From positions 127,651 through 144,333 of the forward strand of contig DCWN01000023.1 in assembly GCA_002328835.1 (NCBI GenBank): DNA of 16,683 nt, given 5' to 3'. The notes beneath the pieces are model-generated. The model made no database searches. It was given only the letters and a program-made list of their open reading frames with translations, and was not told the origin of the DNA. Both the position numbers and the translations under genes were made by a program. This document shows positions 1 through 7,209 of the stretch, in pieces (the first letter of the stretch is position 1; each line of letters starts with the position of its first letter). This stretch comes from Acidobacteria bacterium UBA2161 (GTDB lineage Bacteria; Acidobacteriota; Vicinamibacteria; Vicinamibacterales; UBA823).

Positions 1-286
1 CAGCGGCGGTGCTGTGCGGGTAGCGCCCGGTCAGGATGCTCGAGCGGCTCGGGCTGCACGACGACGTCGTCAGGAACGCGCGGTCGAACCGGACGCCGGC
101 CGCGGCCAACCGATCGATGTTCGGTGTCCGGATCGCGGGGTTCCCGTAGACGCCGGCATCGCGTCCGTCCTGGTCGTCCGCGATGAAGACGATGACGCCG
201 GCCGGCGCCGGGCCGTTCTGGGCGCCCGCGTGAGGCGCGGTCGCGGCCAGGGTCAGCAGGACGACGGCGGCAGCGCGGGTCGACAT
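1..286 (-). CDS. Sulfatase, N-terminal part (runs off the window start)
   Basis: The first 95 residues of an S1-family (formylglycine-dependent) sulfatase are visible; the rest lies beyond position 1. The ATG at 286-284 opens a Sec-type signal peptide (residues 1-23, MSTRAAAVVLLTLAATAPHA then GAQ). It is followed by a metal-binding segment IADDQD (about residues 35-40), the usual TPNIDRLAAAGVRF stretch, and the active-site motif C-S-P-S-R with Cys77 as the expected formylglycine and Arg81. These enzymes hydrolyse sulfate esters or sulfamates in the periplasm or at the cell surface. The start codon lies 13 bp downstream of the stop of the preceding sulfatase gene on the same strand, so it is probably the fourth gene of the leftward operon. 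Unlike its neighbours it has no obvious lipobox. The substrate cannot be told from this fragment. Confidence 0.9.
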   Translation of the reverse strand, partial: MSTRAAAVVLLTLAATAPHAGAQNGPAPAGVIVFIADDQDGRDAGVYGNPAIRTPNIDRLAAAGVRFDRAFLTTSSCSPSRSSILTGRYPHSTAA

Positions 287-299
287 GGATCCGTGACCG

Positions 300-1808
300 T
301 CAGGGCGCGACCCGCCCCGGCGGCCGAATGTTCCGCCCGACCCGATCGGTGAGGCTGTCGCCGAGATCGTCACGCGCCGCTTCGATCAAGCCGAGCAGCC
401 GCTCGACAACGTCTGGATGTGCGTCGGCGACGTTCGTCGTCTCGCCGATGTCCGTCTCGAGATCGAAGAGCGAGAGGCCGATCTCCGCCTGCGCGTAGGT
501 GCCCTGGAAGGTTGGCGTCCGCAGTTCGGCGCCCTCGATGGTGCCGTAGCCGTGGGGCACGTGCAGCTTCCATTGCCCCGATCGGACAGCCTGCAACTCG
601 TAACGGAGGTAATAGAAGAACGCCTCGTGCGGGCTGGTCGCGCCGGGCGCCCCCGACACGATCGGCCAGATGTCCTTGCCGTCGATGATCCGGTCGGTCG
701 GCATCTCGGCGCCGGTGATTCCCGCAATCGTCGGGAACAGATCCATCGTCGTCGCGATCTCGTCGCTGACGAGGCCGGCCGGAATCTCACCGGGCCACCG
801 GATGATGGCCGGCACCCGCTGTCCGCCCTCGAAGGTCGAGCCCTTGCCTTCCCGCAACGGCTCCGCCGAGCCGCTGTGCGACCCCTTGACCAGCCACGGC
901 CCGTTGTCGGTCGTGAAGACGACCAGCGTCCGGTCGTCGAGGCCGAGCCGGTCGAGCGTGCCGAGGATCTCGCCGACCGACCAGTCGATCTCCATGATGA
1001 CGTCACCGTAGAGTCCGCGCTCGGACGCTCCGGCGAATCGGTCCGAGACGTAGAGCGGCAGGTGCGGCATCGTGTGCGGCAGATAGAGGAAGAACGGCCG
1101 GTCGGCGTTCCGCTCGATGAAATCGACCCCGCGCTCGGTGTAGCGCCGCGTCAGCTGCGACTGGTCCGGTTCGACCTCGACTGTCTCGACTCCCTCGACG
1201 AGCGGCAGCGGCGGATGGCGCCGCGCCGGCGGGTTCGGATTCTTCTCCGCATCCGGTGTCATGTCGTTCGAGTAGGGCAGGCCGAAGTACTCGTCGAAGC
1301 CCTGCGCGGCCGGCAGATGTTCCGGATGGTGGCCGAGATGCCATTTGCCGAAGATCGCCGTCGCGTAGCCGAGCGGCTTCAGCAGATCGGCGATCGTGAC
1401 CTCGTCGGGGTGCAGCCCCTCGTCGAACTGCGGAAAGAGAACGCGCGGGACCGAGACCCGCTGCGGGTACGAGCCGGTCAGGAGCGCCGCGCGCGACGGT
1501 GAGCAGACCGGCGAGGCGACGTAGAAGTTGGTGAGGCGGGCGCCCTCGGCCGCCATCCGGTCGATGTTCGGCGTCTCGAACCCCTCGGCGCCAAAGACGC
1601 CGAGGTCCGAATAGCCCTGGTCATCGGTGAAGATGATGACGACGTTGGGCGGCTGCGCCGGCGCAGCGCGCTCGGCCTCGGCTCCTGCTCCTGCTTCTGT
1701 ATCTTCAGGCGGCGCTTGGCACCCAGCCGCCAGGGCGACGGTGAGGGAGACGACGGCGCTACCGCACAGTCGCCAGGAAGCGTTCGTACTCGTCCAGTTC
1801 TGGATCAT
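300..1808 (-). CDS. Arylsulfatase-A-like sulfatase lipoprotein
   Basis: This is a full-length S1 sulfatase of 502 aa, a typical length. The chosen ATG at 1808 gives a lipoprotein signal with a hydrophobic core and ALAAGC, lipid Cys at residue 30. A GTG at 1841 is also open in frame but would add 11 residues and deepen the overlap with the upstream gene. Visible motifs are FTDDQG (metal Asp62/Asp63), C-S-P-S-R (Cys102, Arg106), FGKWHLG (Lys155, His157), PHTMPH (His249), TTDNG (Asp301/Asn302) and the late Lys322 in EGKGSTFEGG. The GLPYSND segment after the GKWH motif resembles human arylsulfatase A. It should act on sulfate esters outside the cytoplasm after formylglycine maturation; the exact sugar position is unknown. 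It overlaps the end of the upstream sulfatase gene by 50 bp, which suggests co-translation. Confidence 0.92.
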   Translation of the reverse strand: MIQNWTSTNASWRLCGSAVVSLTVALAAGCQAPPEDTEAGAGAEAERAAPAQPPNVVIIFTDDQGYSDLGVFGAEGFETPNIDRMAAEGARLTNFYVASPVCSPSRAALLTGSYPQRVSVPRVLFPQFDEGLHPDEVTIADLLKPLGYATAIFGKWHLGHHPEHLPAAQGFDEYFGLPYSNDMTPDAEKNPNPPARRHPPLPLVEGVETVEVEPDQSQLTRRYTERGVDFIERNADRPFFLYLPHTMPHLPLYVSDRFAGASERGLYGDVIMEIDWSVGEILGTLDRLGLDDRTLVVFTTDNGPWLVKGSHSGSAEPLREGKGSTFEGGQRVPAIIRWPGEIPAGLVSDEIATTMDLFPTIAGITGAEMPTDRIIDGKDIWPIVSGAPGATSPHEAFFYYLRYELQAVRSGQWKLHVPHGYGTIEGAELRTPTFQGTYAQAEIGLSLFDLETDIGETTNVADAHPDVVERLLGLIEAARDDLGDSLTDRVGRNIRPPGRVAP

Positions 1809-3294
1809 CTGTCGCTCGCATATGTTCCAACAGCAGTTCACGGGACCGCTCGATGCGTTCCGCCTGCGCCGGGTCGCCCGCCAGGTTGTCGAGCGCGTCG
1901 GGATCAGCGGCGTGGTCGTACAGTTCTTCCGTCGTCCGGAAGAGTAGGTGCTCGACGCGCGTGGCGATCGCCGGGTCGTCGGCTGCGGCCGCCTGCATTG
2001 CCGGGAACGTCAGGCCGCGCATCGAGTTGTTGAAGAACTCCGTCTCGCCGTCGGCCCAGGCGTTGTAGATGTAGCCGAACTGGCGGTCGTTGACGGCGCG
2101 CATCGGGAACCATTCGGGCGCGATCGTGACGTTCATGTGGGTGAAGACGACGTCGCGGCCGTCTTGGGCCTCGCCGCGCAGCACCGGCGTGAACGGCCGC
2201 CCGTCGGCGCCCGGCAGTGGCGGCAACCCCAGCAGGTCGAGCAGCGTCGGCGCCAGATCGACACCCGACACCAGGTGCCGCGTGTCGACGGCGCCGGGCG
2301 TGACGACGCCGGGCCACCGGACGATCCACGGTGTGCGCGTCGAGTGCATCCAGACGTTGGTCTTCGCGAACGGCACGGCGATGCCGTGGTCGGAGAGGAA
2401 CATGACGATCGTCCGCTCGGCGAGGCCCGAGTCGTCGAGCGCGCGCAGGATGGCGCCGGTCGTCTCGTCGGCTCGACGGACGGAGGTGTAGTACTCGGCC
2501 AGCTCCCGCCGGACGTCGGGAAGATCGGGCAGGAAGCCGGGCACGGGGATCTCCGACGGGTCGAACGCCAGCTCGGTCTCGGGGAAGCCGCCGCCGTACT
2601 GGTGATTCGTCGACTCGGCATCGGTGACGCGCGCAGCGGCCTCGGTGGCGCTCGCCGCAAACGGCCGGTGCGGATCCTGCGAGTTGGCCATCAGGAAGAA
2701 CGGCTCCCCTGCCGAGTCGGCATTCAGCAGGAAGTTGAGTGTCCGTTCGTAATAGAGCTCAGGACTCCGACCGTTCTCCAGCTCGCGCGCGGGCACGACC
2801 TCGTCCCAGATCTCCGGGCGCGACGGCAGCACGTGACCGGTCTTCGCCATGACGCCGGTGTAGTACCCGGCGTCGCCGAGCGCTTCGACGAGGGTCGGGA
2901 CGTCAGGCCGGATCTCCTCGAACCCGAACGCGCCACTTCGGTGTGGGTAGCGGCCGGTCATCCAGACGGCGCGCGTCGGCTGACAGATCGCGATCGTGAC
3001 GTGCGCTTGCTCGAATCGCATCCCCTCCGCGGCGAGCGCGTCGATGTTCGGCGTCAGATCGGGAATGGCGGCCCCGTAGACGCCGACCGAATCCCAGTTC
3101 ATGTCGTCGACGGTGATCAGCAGGACGCTGAACGACGTCTCGACCGGGGAGAACGGCTCGGGCGCCTCGGGCGGCGCGCCGCAGGCGGTCGAGACGAGCA
3201 TGAGAGCGGCAGCGGCGAGACGCCCACGCCTGGCCCAGGCGGCCGCCTCCCAACAGGAGGGATCGACTCGCGCAACGCCCACCCTCACGCCCAT
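1759..3294 (-). CDS. N-sulfoglucosamine sulfohydrolase-like sulfatase lipoprotein
   Basis: S1-family sulfatase, 511 aa. The ATG at 3294 is preferred because a GAGGGGG ribosome site lies just before it and it begins 7 bp after the stop of the kinase gene; an earlier in-frame start at 3330 would overlap that gene. The N-terminus has Arg-rich residues, a hydrophobic stretch and VSTAC (lipid Cys38). Motifs: TVDDMNWD (Asp63/Asp64), C-Q-P-T-R (Cys104, Arg108), AKTGHVLP (Lys151, His154; others here have GKWH), SQDPHRPF (Asp207, His209) and FLSDHGI. The SQDPHR block, the ELAEYYTSVRRAD segment and LSDHGIAVPFAKTN line up well with the heparan N-sulfatase (SGSH) branch. Expected role: removing N- or O-sulfate from glucosamine-type residues outside the cytoplasm. 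The branch assignment is by motif memory only; a related O-sulfatase is possible. Confidence 0.88.
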   Translation of the reverse strand: MGVRVGVARVDPSCWEAAAWARRGRLAAAALMLVSTACGAPPEAPEPFSPVETSFSVLLITVDDMNWDSVGVYGAAIPDLTPNIDALAAEGMRFEQAHVTIAICQPTRAVWMTGRYPHRSGAFGFEEIRPDVPTLVEALGDAGYYTGVMAKTGHVLPSRPEIWDEVVPARELENGRSPELYYERTLNFLLNADSAGEPFFLMANSQDPHRPFAASATEAAARVTDAESTNHQYGGGFPETELAFDPSEIPVPGFLPDLPDVRRELAEYYTSVRRADETTGAILRALDDSGLAERTIVMFLSDHGIAVPFAKTNVWMHSTRTPWIVRWPGVVTPGAVDTRHLVSGVDLAPTLLDLLGLPPLPGADGRPFTPVLRGEAQDGRDVVFTHMNVTIAPEWFPMRAVNDRQFGYIYNAWADGETEFFNNSMRGLTFPAMQAAAADDPAIATRVEHLLFRTTEELYDHAADPDALDNLAGDPAQAERIERSRELLLEHMRATDDPELDEYERFLATVR

Positions 3295-3301
3295 TGCCCC
3301 C

Positions 3302-4282
3302 TCAGCCCTCAGCGATCGTCCGCCGCCCACTCAGCATTCCCACCACCTCGTCGAACGGTGGCACGCTCGAGCCCTCGATATGGAGCGCGGCCGCCAGCGC
3401 GCCGACGTTGAGCGCGACCTCCGGGTCGATGCCCCTGGTGAGGCCGGCGAGGAATCCGGCGCCGAACGTGTCGCCGGCGCCGGTCGTGTTGAGTATGCCC
3501 CGAGTCTCGTAGGCCGGCACGTGAATCGACAGGCCGGGTGGGGGCAGTGCCACGCCGCTTGGCGTCGACCGCTCACGGCCGGTGCCGGTCGCCAGGTAGA
3601 CGCCCTCGGGGCCGCGCGTGATGACGACGGTTCCCACGCCGCGGTCCAGGAGGAACTGGGCCAGCGCTTCCGCGCGTCCCGAGCCCGGTGCGGTGCCGGC
3701 GAGCTGCTCGGCCTCACCCAGGTTCGGCGTAAGGATGTCAGTGTGGGGCAGCGCCGCCTCGACATCGTCGAGCGGCACCTCGGCCATCGACCAGGTCGTG
3801 TCGAGCGAGGTCACGATGCCTTGCGACCGCAGCCGTTCGAACAGCCTCGCCAGCCGGACGCCGCGGCATCGGGGCATCAACGACGGGTAGCCGACGTGGC
3901 AGATCCGCCAGTCGGACGACGGCTCGACGTCGTCGGCGTCGAACCGATCGTTGACGCCGGGGTAGCAGTAGACCGTCCGTTCGCCATCGGGTGCCACCAG
4001 GATCATGCTGATCCCCGAGGTGCCGTCTTCGACGACCTGCACGCCGCCCGTGCCGACGCCGGCTGTCCGCAGTGCGTCGACGATCCAGCGGCCCGCGGGG
4101 TCGGCGCCGACGCATCCGACCGCCTCGACGCCGATGCCCAGCTTGCCGAGGGCGCGGCCGACGTTCGATGGCGCCCCGCCCGTCGAGTAGCGCAGCCGCT
4201 CGACTTCCGACAAGGTGCCCTTGTCGGCCGGTTCGGCGTGCAGGAAGCAGTCCTGGACGATCGCGCCGCAACAGACAATCAT
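3302..4282 (-). CDS. PfkB-family (ribokinase-like) carbohydrate kinase
   Basis: This is a 326-aa cytoplasmic sugar kinase with no signal peptide. PfkB features in order: N-terminal MIVCCGAIVQD strand, STGGAPSNVGRALGKLG (35-49, substrate Gly-Gly and Asn40), TPNLGEAEQL (185-194), VITRGPEGV (220-228) and the ATP/anion-hole motif NTTGAGDTFGAGF with catalytic Asp271. The usual Asp before TTGAGD is Asn265, a mild variation. Family members phosphorylate sugars or sugar acids such as ribose, fructose and 2-keto-3-deoxygluconate; the substrate is not readable here. It is the first gene of the leftward operon that continues into three sulfatases, so it probably phosphorylates a monosaccharide released by them. 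A TATAAT box lies about 52-57 bp upstream. No clear Shine-Dalgarno sequence precedes the ATG. Confidence 0.9.
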   Translation of the reverse strand: MIVCCGAIVQDCFLHAEPADKGTLSEVERLRYSTGGAPSNVGRALGKLGIGVEAVGCVGADPAGRWIVDALRTAGVGTGGVQVVEDGTSGISMILVAPDGERTVYCYPGVNDRFDADDVEPSSDWRICHVGYPSLMPRCRGVRLARLFERLRSQGIVTSLDTTWSMAEVPLDDVEAALPHTDILTPNLGEAEQLAGTAPGSGRAEALAQFLLDRGVGTVVITRGPEGVYLATGTGRERSTPSGVALPPPGLSIHVPAYETRGILNTTGAGDTFGAGFLAGLTRGIDPEVALNVGALAAALHIEGSSVPPFDEVVGMLSGRRTIAEG

Positions 4283-4340
4283 GCTAAAACGCCGGAGACA
4301 ACTCTGAGCACTCGGACTTCCTGGGTACGCGAGATTATAG
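4283..4340. promoter_or_regulatory. Divergent intergenic region between the two sulfatase operons
   Basis: These 58 bp separate the kinase start (minus strand) from the sulfatase start (plus strand), so both operons must be controlled from here or from inside the flanking genes. On the minus strand a perfect TATAAT lies at 4339-4334. A suitable -35 hexamer would fall inside the rightward coding sequence and is poor (GCTGTC). A 10-bp perfect palindrome, TGACTAGTCA (4342-4351), begins one base into the rightward start codon and could be an operator; 10-bp palindromes are frequent by chance in a window this long. No strong Shine-Dalgarno is seen for either gene; the rightward gene has only GAGA at 4331-4334. 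Confidence 0.5.
4334..4339 (-). promoter_or_regulatory. Candidate -10 box (TATAAT) for the leftward operon
   Basis: A consensus TATAAT on the minus strand, in otherwise GC-rich DNA, 52 bp before the kinase start codon. It would give a 5' leader of about 45 nt. No good -35 sequence is seen 16-18 bp upstream, so it is a partial match only. Confidence 0.4.
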
Positions 4341-5816
4341 ATGACTAGTCAGCAGCGACAGCTCGCGGTGCTGGTCGGTGTCGTTCTCCTGACCGCCTGC
4401 GGCGGGTCCACCCCCACCGGCTCGCCCTCCGAGACGCCGCCGGCGTCGCCGGCCGCCGACCTCCCATGGAACATCGTCCTCATCGTCGTCGACGATCTTG
4501 GCTGGACCGATCTCGGTGTCATGGGTAGTGCGTTCCACGAGACGCCCAACATCGACGCGCTCGCCGCCGAGGGGATGCGCTTCACGAACGCCTACGCGGC
4601 GACGACCGTCTGCTCGCCGACACGCGCCAGCATCCTGACAGGCCAGTATCCCGCGCGCCTGCGGGTCACGGACTGGATCGACGGCCACGCCCGCCCGTGG
4701 GCCAAGCTCCAGATTCCTGAATGGACACATCGCCTGCCGGCCGAGGCGCTGACGATCGCCGAGGCGCTTCGACCGGCGGGCTACGCGTCGGCCTCGATCG
4801 GCAAGTGGCACCTGGGCGGCGAATCGTCCCGGCCCGAGGATCACGGCTTCGATCTAAACGTCGCCGGCGACCATCGCGGCCAGCCGCCGAGCTACCACGC
4901 GCCCTACGGCATTCCGACGCTCTCTGAAGACGCCCCGAACGGTGCAGCGTATCTGACCGACCGGCTGACCGACGAGGCGATCGGGTTCGTGACCGCCAAC
5001 CGCGACCGTCCGTTCTTTCTGTACCTGCCGTACTACACGGTGCACACGCCGATCGAGCCCGAAGCCGACCGGCTGGCGGCCTACGAAGCGAAGGCCGCGA
5101 CCCAGGATGCCGCGGCGGGTGCATGGACGCACCGGAATCCCGGATACGCCTCGATGATCGAGAGCGTCGACGCAAACGTCGGCCGGTTGCTCGCGACGCT
5201 CGACACGCTCTCGGTCGCGGATCGGACCGTCGTCATCTTCGCGTCCGACAATGGCGGGCTGGTGCTGCCACTGTCGCCGTGGGGGCGGGTGACGACGAAT
5301 TGGCCGCTCAGAGTCGGCAAGGGCTCGGCCTACGAGGGTGGCGTTCGGGTGCCGTTTATCGTCCGCTGGCCCGGCGCGATGGCCCCTGGATCGGTTGAGC
5401 GTACGCCGGTCATCAGCCCAGATATCTATCCGACGGTGCTGGAGATCGCGGGGGTGAGGAATCTCGGCGGAGTCGTCGACGGATCGAGCCTCGTGCCGAC
5501 GCTGCGCGGTGAGGGCACGCTCGAGCGCGACGCGATCTACTGGCACTACCCGCACTATCACCCGGGCGGGGCCGCGCCCTACGGCGCCGTCCGGTCGGGC
5601 CGCTACAAGCTGATCGAGTTCTACGAAGACATGCGCGTGGAGCTGTACGACCTCGACACGAGCATCGCCGAGGTCGTGAACCTCGTCGAGACGCTGCCCG
5701 AGGAGGCGACGCGGCTGCGCGATCTACTGCACGCCTGGCGGGACGAGGTCGGTGCCCAGATGCCCACCGAGAACCCCGACTACGACCCCGAGCGAGAGTT
5801 CAGCTTCACCCGCTGA
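4341..5816 (+). CDS. Sulfatase lipoprotein (arylsulfatase type)
   Basis: Full-length S1 sulfatase, 491 aa. The N-terminus is a clear lipoprotein signal: MTSQQRQLAVLVGVVLLTAC with lipid Cys20, then a Ser/Thr/Pro-rich linker to about residue 42. Motifs: IVVDDLGWTD (Asp51/Asp52), C-S-P-T-R (Cys91 expected formylglycine, Arg95), IGKWHLGG (Lys155, His157), YYTVHTPIE (His235), ASDNGG (Asp303/Asn304) and RVGKGSAYEGG (Lys327). The LRVTDWIDGH segment after the active site is typical of the large bacterial exo-sulfatase group found in glycan-degradation loci. It should cleave sulfate esters from sulfated sugars at the cell surface or in the periplasm; regiospecificity is unknown. It is the first gene of the rightward arm. 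The start codon lies within a short palindrome, and the ribosome site is weak. Confidence 0.92.
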   Translation: MTSQQRQLAVLVGVVLLTACGGSTPTGSPSETPPASPAADLPWNIVLIVVDDLGWTDLGVMGSAFHETPNIDALAAEGMRFTNAYAATTVCSPTRASILTGQYPARLRVTDWIDGHARPWAKLQIPEWTHRLPAEALTIAEALRPAGYASASIGKWHLGGESSRPEDHGFDLNVAGDHRGQPPSYHAPYGIPTLSEDAPNGAAYLTDRLTDEAIGFVTANRDRPFFLYLPYYTVHTPIEPEADRLAAYEAKAATQDAAAGAWTHRNPGYASMIESVDANVGRLLATLDTLSVADRTVVIFASDNGGLVLPLSPWGRVTTNWPLRVGKGSAYEGGVRVPFIVRWPGAMAPGSVERTPVISPDIYPTVLEIAGVRNLGGVVDGSSLVPTLRGEGTLERDAIYWHYPHYHPGGAAPYGAVRSGRYKLIEFYEDMRVELYDLDTSIAEVVNLVETLPEEATRLRDLLHAWRDEVGAQMPTENPDYDPEREFSFTR

Positions 5817-5877
5817 GAGTTCCGAGCCCCTTCGGGTATGATCACCCCCCCAACAACATCAATGGAGGAGGCCCGCC
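5817..5877 (+). promoter_or_regulatory. 61-bp intergenic region with possible promoter and strong RBS
   Basis: This is the only sizeable gap inside the rightward arm. It holds a TATGAT -10-like box at 5837-5842 preceded by G-rich sequence, a run of seven C (5845-5851) and an excellent ribosome binding site GGAGGAGG (5864-5871), 6 nt before the ATG at 5878. The -35 position (TGAGAG at 5814-5819) is weak. An internal promoter for the PLP-enzyme gene and those downstream is therefore possible. No terminator structure with a T-tract is present, so read-through from the upstream sulfatase is expected. Confidence 0.45.
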
Positions 5878-7209
5878 ATGGCGCCACGAGACGTTCTTCC
5901 GGCTGATGCTCCCGACGCGCAACCGACGACCGGCCTGACGCGCAGACACTTCCTCGGCGCCACGATAGCTGCGGGTGTGGCGGGTGCGTGCGGCGGCGCC
6001 CCCAGCGGCGGGGACGCCGCGAGTGCCCCGACGCCCGATCCCGAGACGCTGGTGGCGGCGATCGAAGCCCAGGTCGAGAGCGACAACATCTATACACGCC
6101 TGCTGGGCGTCAAGGCGCACCTGCCCGGCCACGGCCATGCGACCGCGCTCGGCGGCTCGCGGATGCCCGCCGAGGTGATTGAGGCGATGCAGGAGGCCAA
6201 CGACTACTTCGTCATGATCGACGAGCTGAACGTCGCGGCCGGCAGGCGGGCGGCCGAGGTCGTCAGGGCCGAAGCGGCGCTCATCACCTCCGGCGCCTCG
6301 GGCGGATTGCTGCTCGGCACCGCGGCGTGCCTCACCGGGACCGACGAGGAAAAGATGGAGGCGCTGCCGAACCCGACCTGGGCGAAGCGGGAGTGCGTCA
6401 TGCAGAAGGCACACCGCTATCCGTACGATTTCGCGCTGCAGGCCGCCGGCGCCACGATCGTCGAGGTCGAGGGCCGCGAGCAACTGATGAACGCCATCGG
6501 CGAGAACACGGCGCTCGTCTTCGGCCTGCCGCGGCACGGTGCGCTCGGCGCGACGATGGCGGCTGAGGTGCTCCAACCCGAGGAACTGATCGAGGTGGGC
6601 CGGGCCGCCGGCGTGCCGGTGATGATCGACGGCGCCTCGCGGCTGCCGCCGACCGGCAATCTGACGATCTACAACGAACTGGGCGCCGACCTGGTCGTCG
6701 TCTCCGGCGGGAAAGGGCTGCGCGGGCCGCAGTCGACCGGCATCCTCTCGGGGCGGGCCGATCTGATCGAGGCGGCGCGGATGCAGGCGGCGCCGAACGA
6801 CTTGATCGGCCGCGGCATGAAGGTCGGCAAGGAGGAGATCATCGGCCTCATCGTCGCCCTCAACCGCTACGAGAATCTCGACCATGCCGCCGAGCGCGAA
6901 GGGTGGAAGGCGAAGGCCGAGTATGTGGCGGCCGAACTGCAGGGGATCGACGGGTTCACGGCCGAGGTGATCGACGACGAGGCCGGCGAAGCGGCGTCCT
7001 ATGTCGACATCGACTGGGACGAGAGCGTGATTCCGATGACGCACGCCGAGGTCCGCAACCACCTCCGCCGGCGGCCGGAGCGTCGCGTCGCGCTGTCGAG
7101 CCTCTTCGGCAGCCGGCGTGTCCAGACGCGGTGCATGCGCGACGGCGAGGAAGTGCTCGTCGCCGGGCGCCTGCGTGAGTTCTTCACGGAAGGGTACAAG
7201 AATGTGTAA
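5878..7209 (+). CDS. Tat-exported PLP-dependent enzyme of the SelA/DgaE-like group
   Basis: 443-aa fold-type I PLP enzyme. The start is fixed by a GGAGGAGG ribosome site 6 nt upstream. Residues 21-38 form a twin-arginine signal (TRRHFLG, Arg22/Arg23), then a hydrophobic stretch ending in AGVAGAC, where Cys38 may be lipidated. The catalytic part has TSGASGGLLLG (138-147), the cofactor Asp251 in VMIDGAS, and the Schiff-base Lys279 in VVSGGKGLRGPQSTG. That pattern is shared by the selenocysteine synthase/D-glucosaminate-6-phosphate ammonia-lyase group (often labelled aminotransferase class V-fold). A role in Sec-tRNA synthesis is ruled out in practice by export. The likely reaction is an elimination or transamination on an amino acid or amino-sugar acid in the periplasm. 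It lies between two exported sulfatases, and its stop overlaps the next start by 8 bp. The substrate is unproven. Confidence 0.85.
   Translation: MAPRDVLPADAPDAQPTTGLTRRHFLGATIAAGVAGACGGAPSGGDAASAPTPDPETLVAAIEAQVESDNIYTRLLGVKAHLPGHGHATALGGSRMPAEVIEAMQEANDYFVMIDELNVAAGRRAAEVVRAEAALITSGASGGLLLGTAACLTGTDEEKMEALPNPTWAKRECVMQKAHRYPYDFALQAAGATIVEVEGREQLMNAIGENTALVFGLPRHGALGATMAAEVLQPEELIEVGRAAGVPVMIDGASRLPPTGNLTIYNELGADLVVVSGGKGLRGPQSTGILSGRADLIEAARMQAAPNDLIGRGMKVGKEEIIGLIVALNRYENLDHAAEREGWKAKAEYVAAELQGIDGFTAEVIDDEAGEAASYVDIDWDESVIPMTHAEVRNHLRRRPERRVALSSLFGSRRVQTRCMRDGEEVLVAGRLREFFTEGYKNV

Noticed and set aside
417..1502. Plus-strand open frame opposite the arylsulfatase-like gene
   Set aside because: Low-complexity Arg-rich translation without recognisable domains; it is a shadow of the sulfatase codons.
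1948..3411. Long open frame on the plus strand (487 codons) opposite the SGSH-like sulfatase
   Set aside because: Its translation is Arg/Val/Gly-rich with no family motif or signal, while the minus strand encodes a full sulfatase. Long antisense frames are expected in high-GC DNA.
3101..4348. Plus-strand open frame opposite the PfkB kinase
   Set aside because: It spans two real minus-strand genes and their junction, with no domain and no ribosome site.
5821..5836. Weak hairpin TCCGA/TCGGG after the first rightward sulfatase, considered as a terminator
   Set aside because: A 5-bp stem including a G-U pair and no following T-run; not enough to call.
5878..7209. Selenocysteine synthase (SelA) assignment for the PLP enzyme
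   Set aside because: The Tat signal implies export, where tRNA is not available. No other selenocysteine genes are present; only the fold group is shared.
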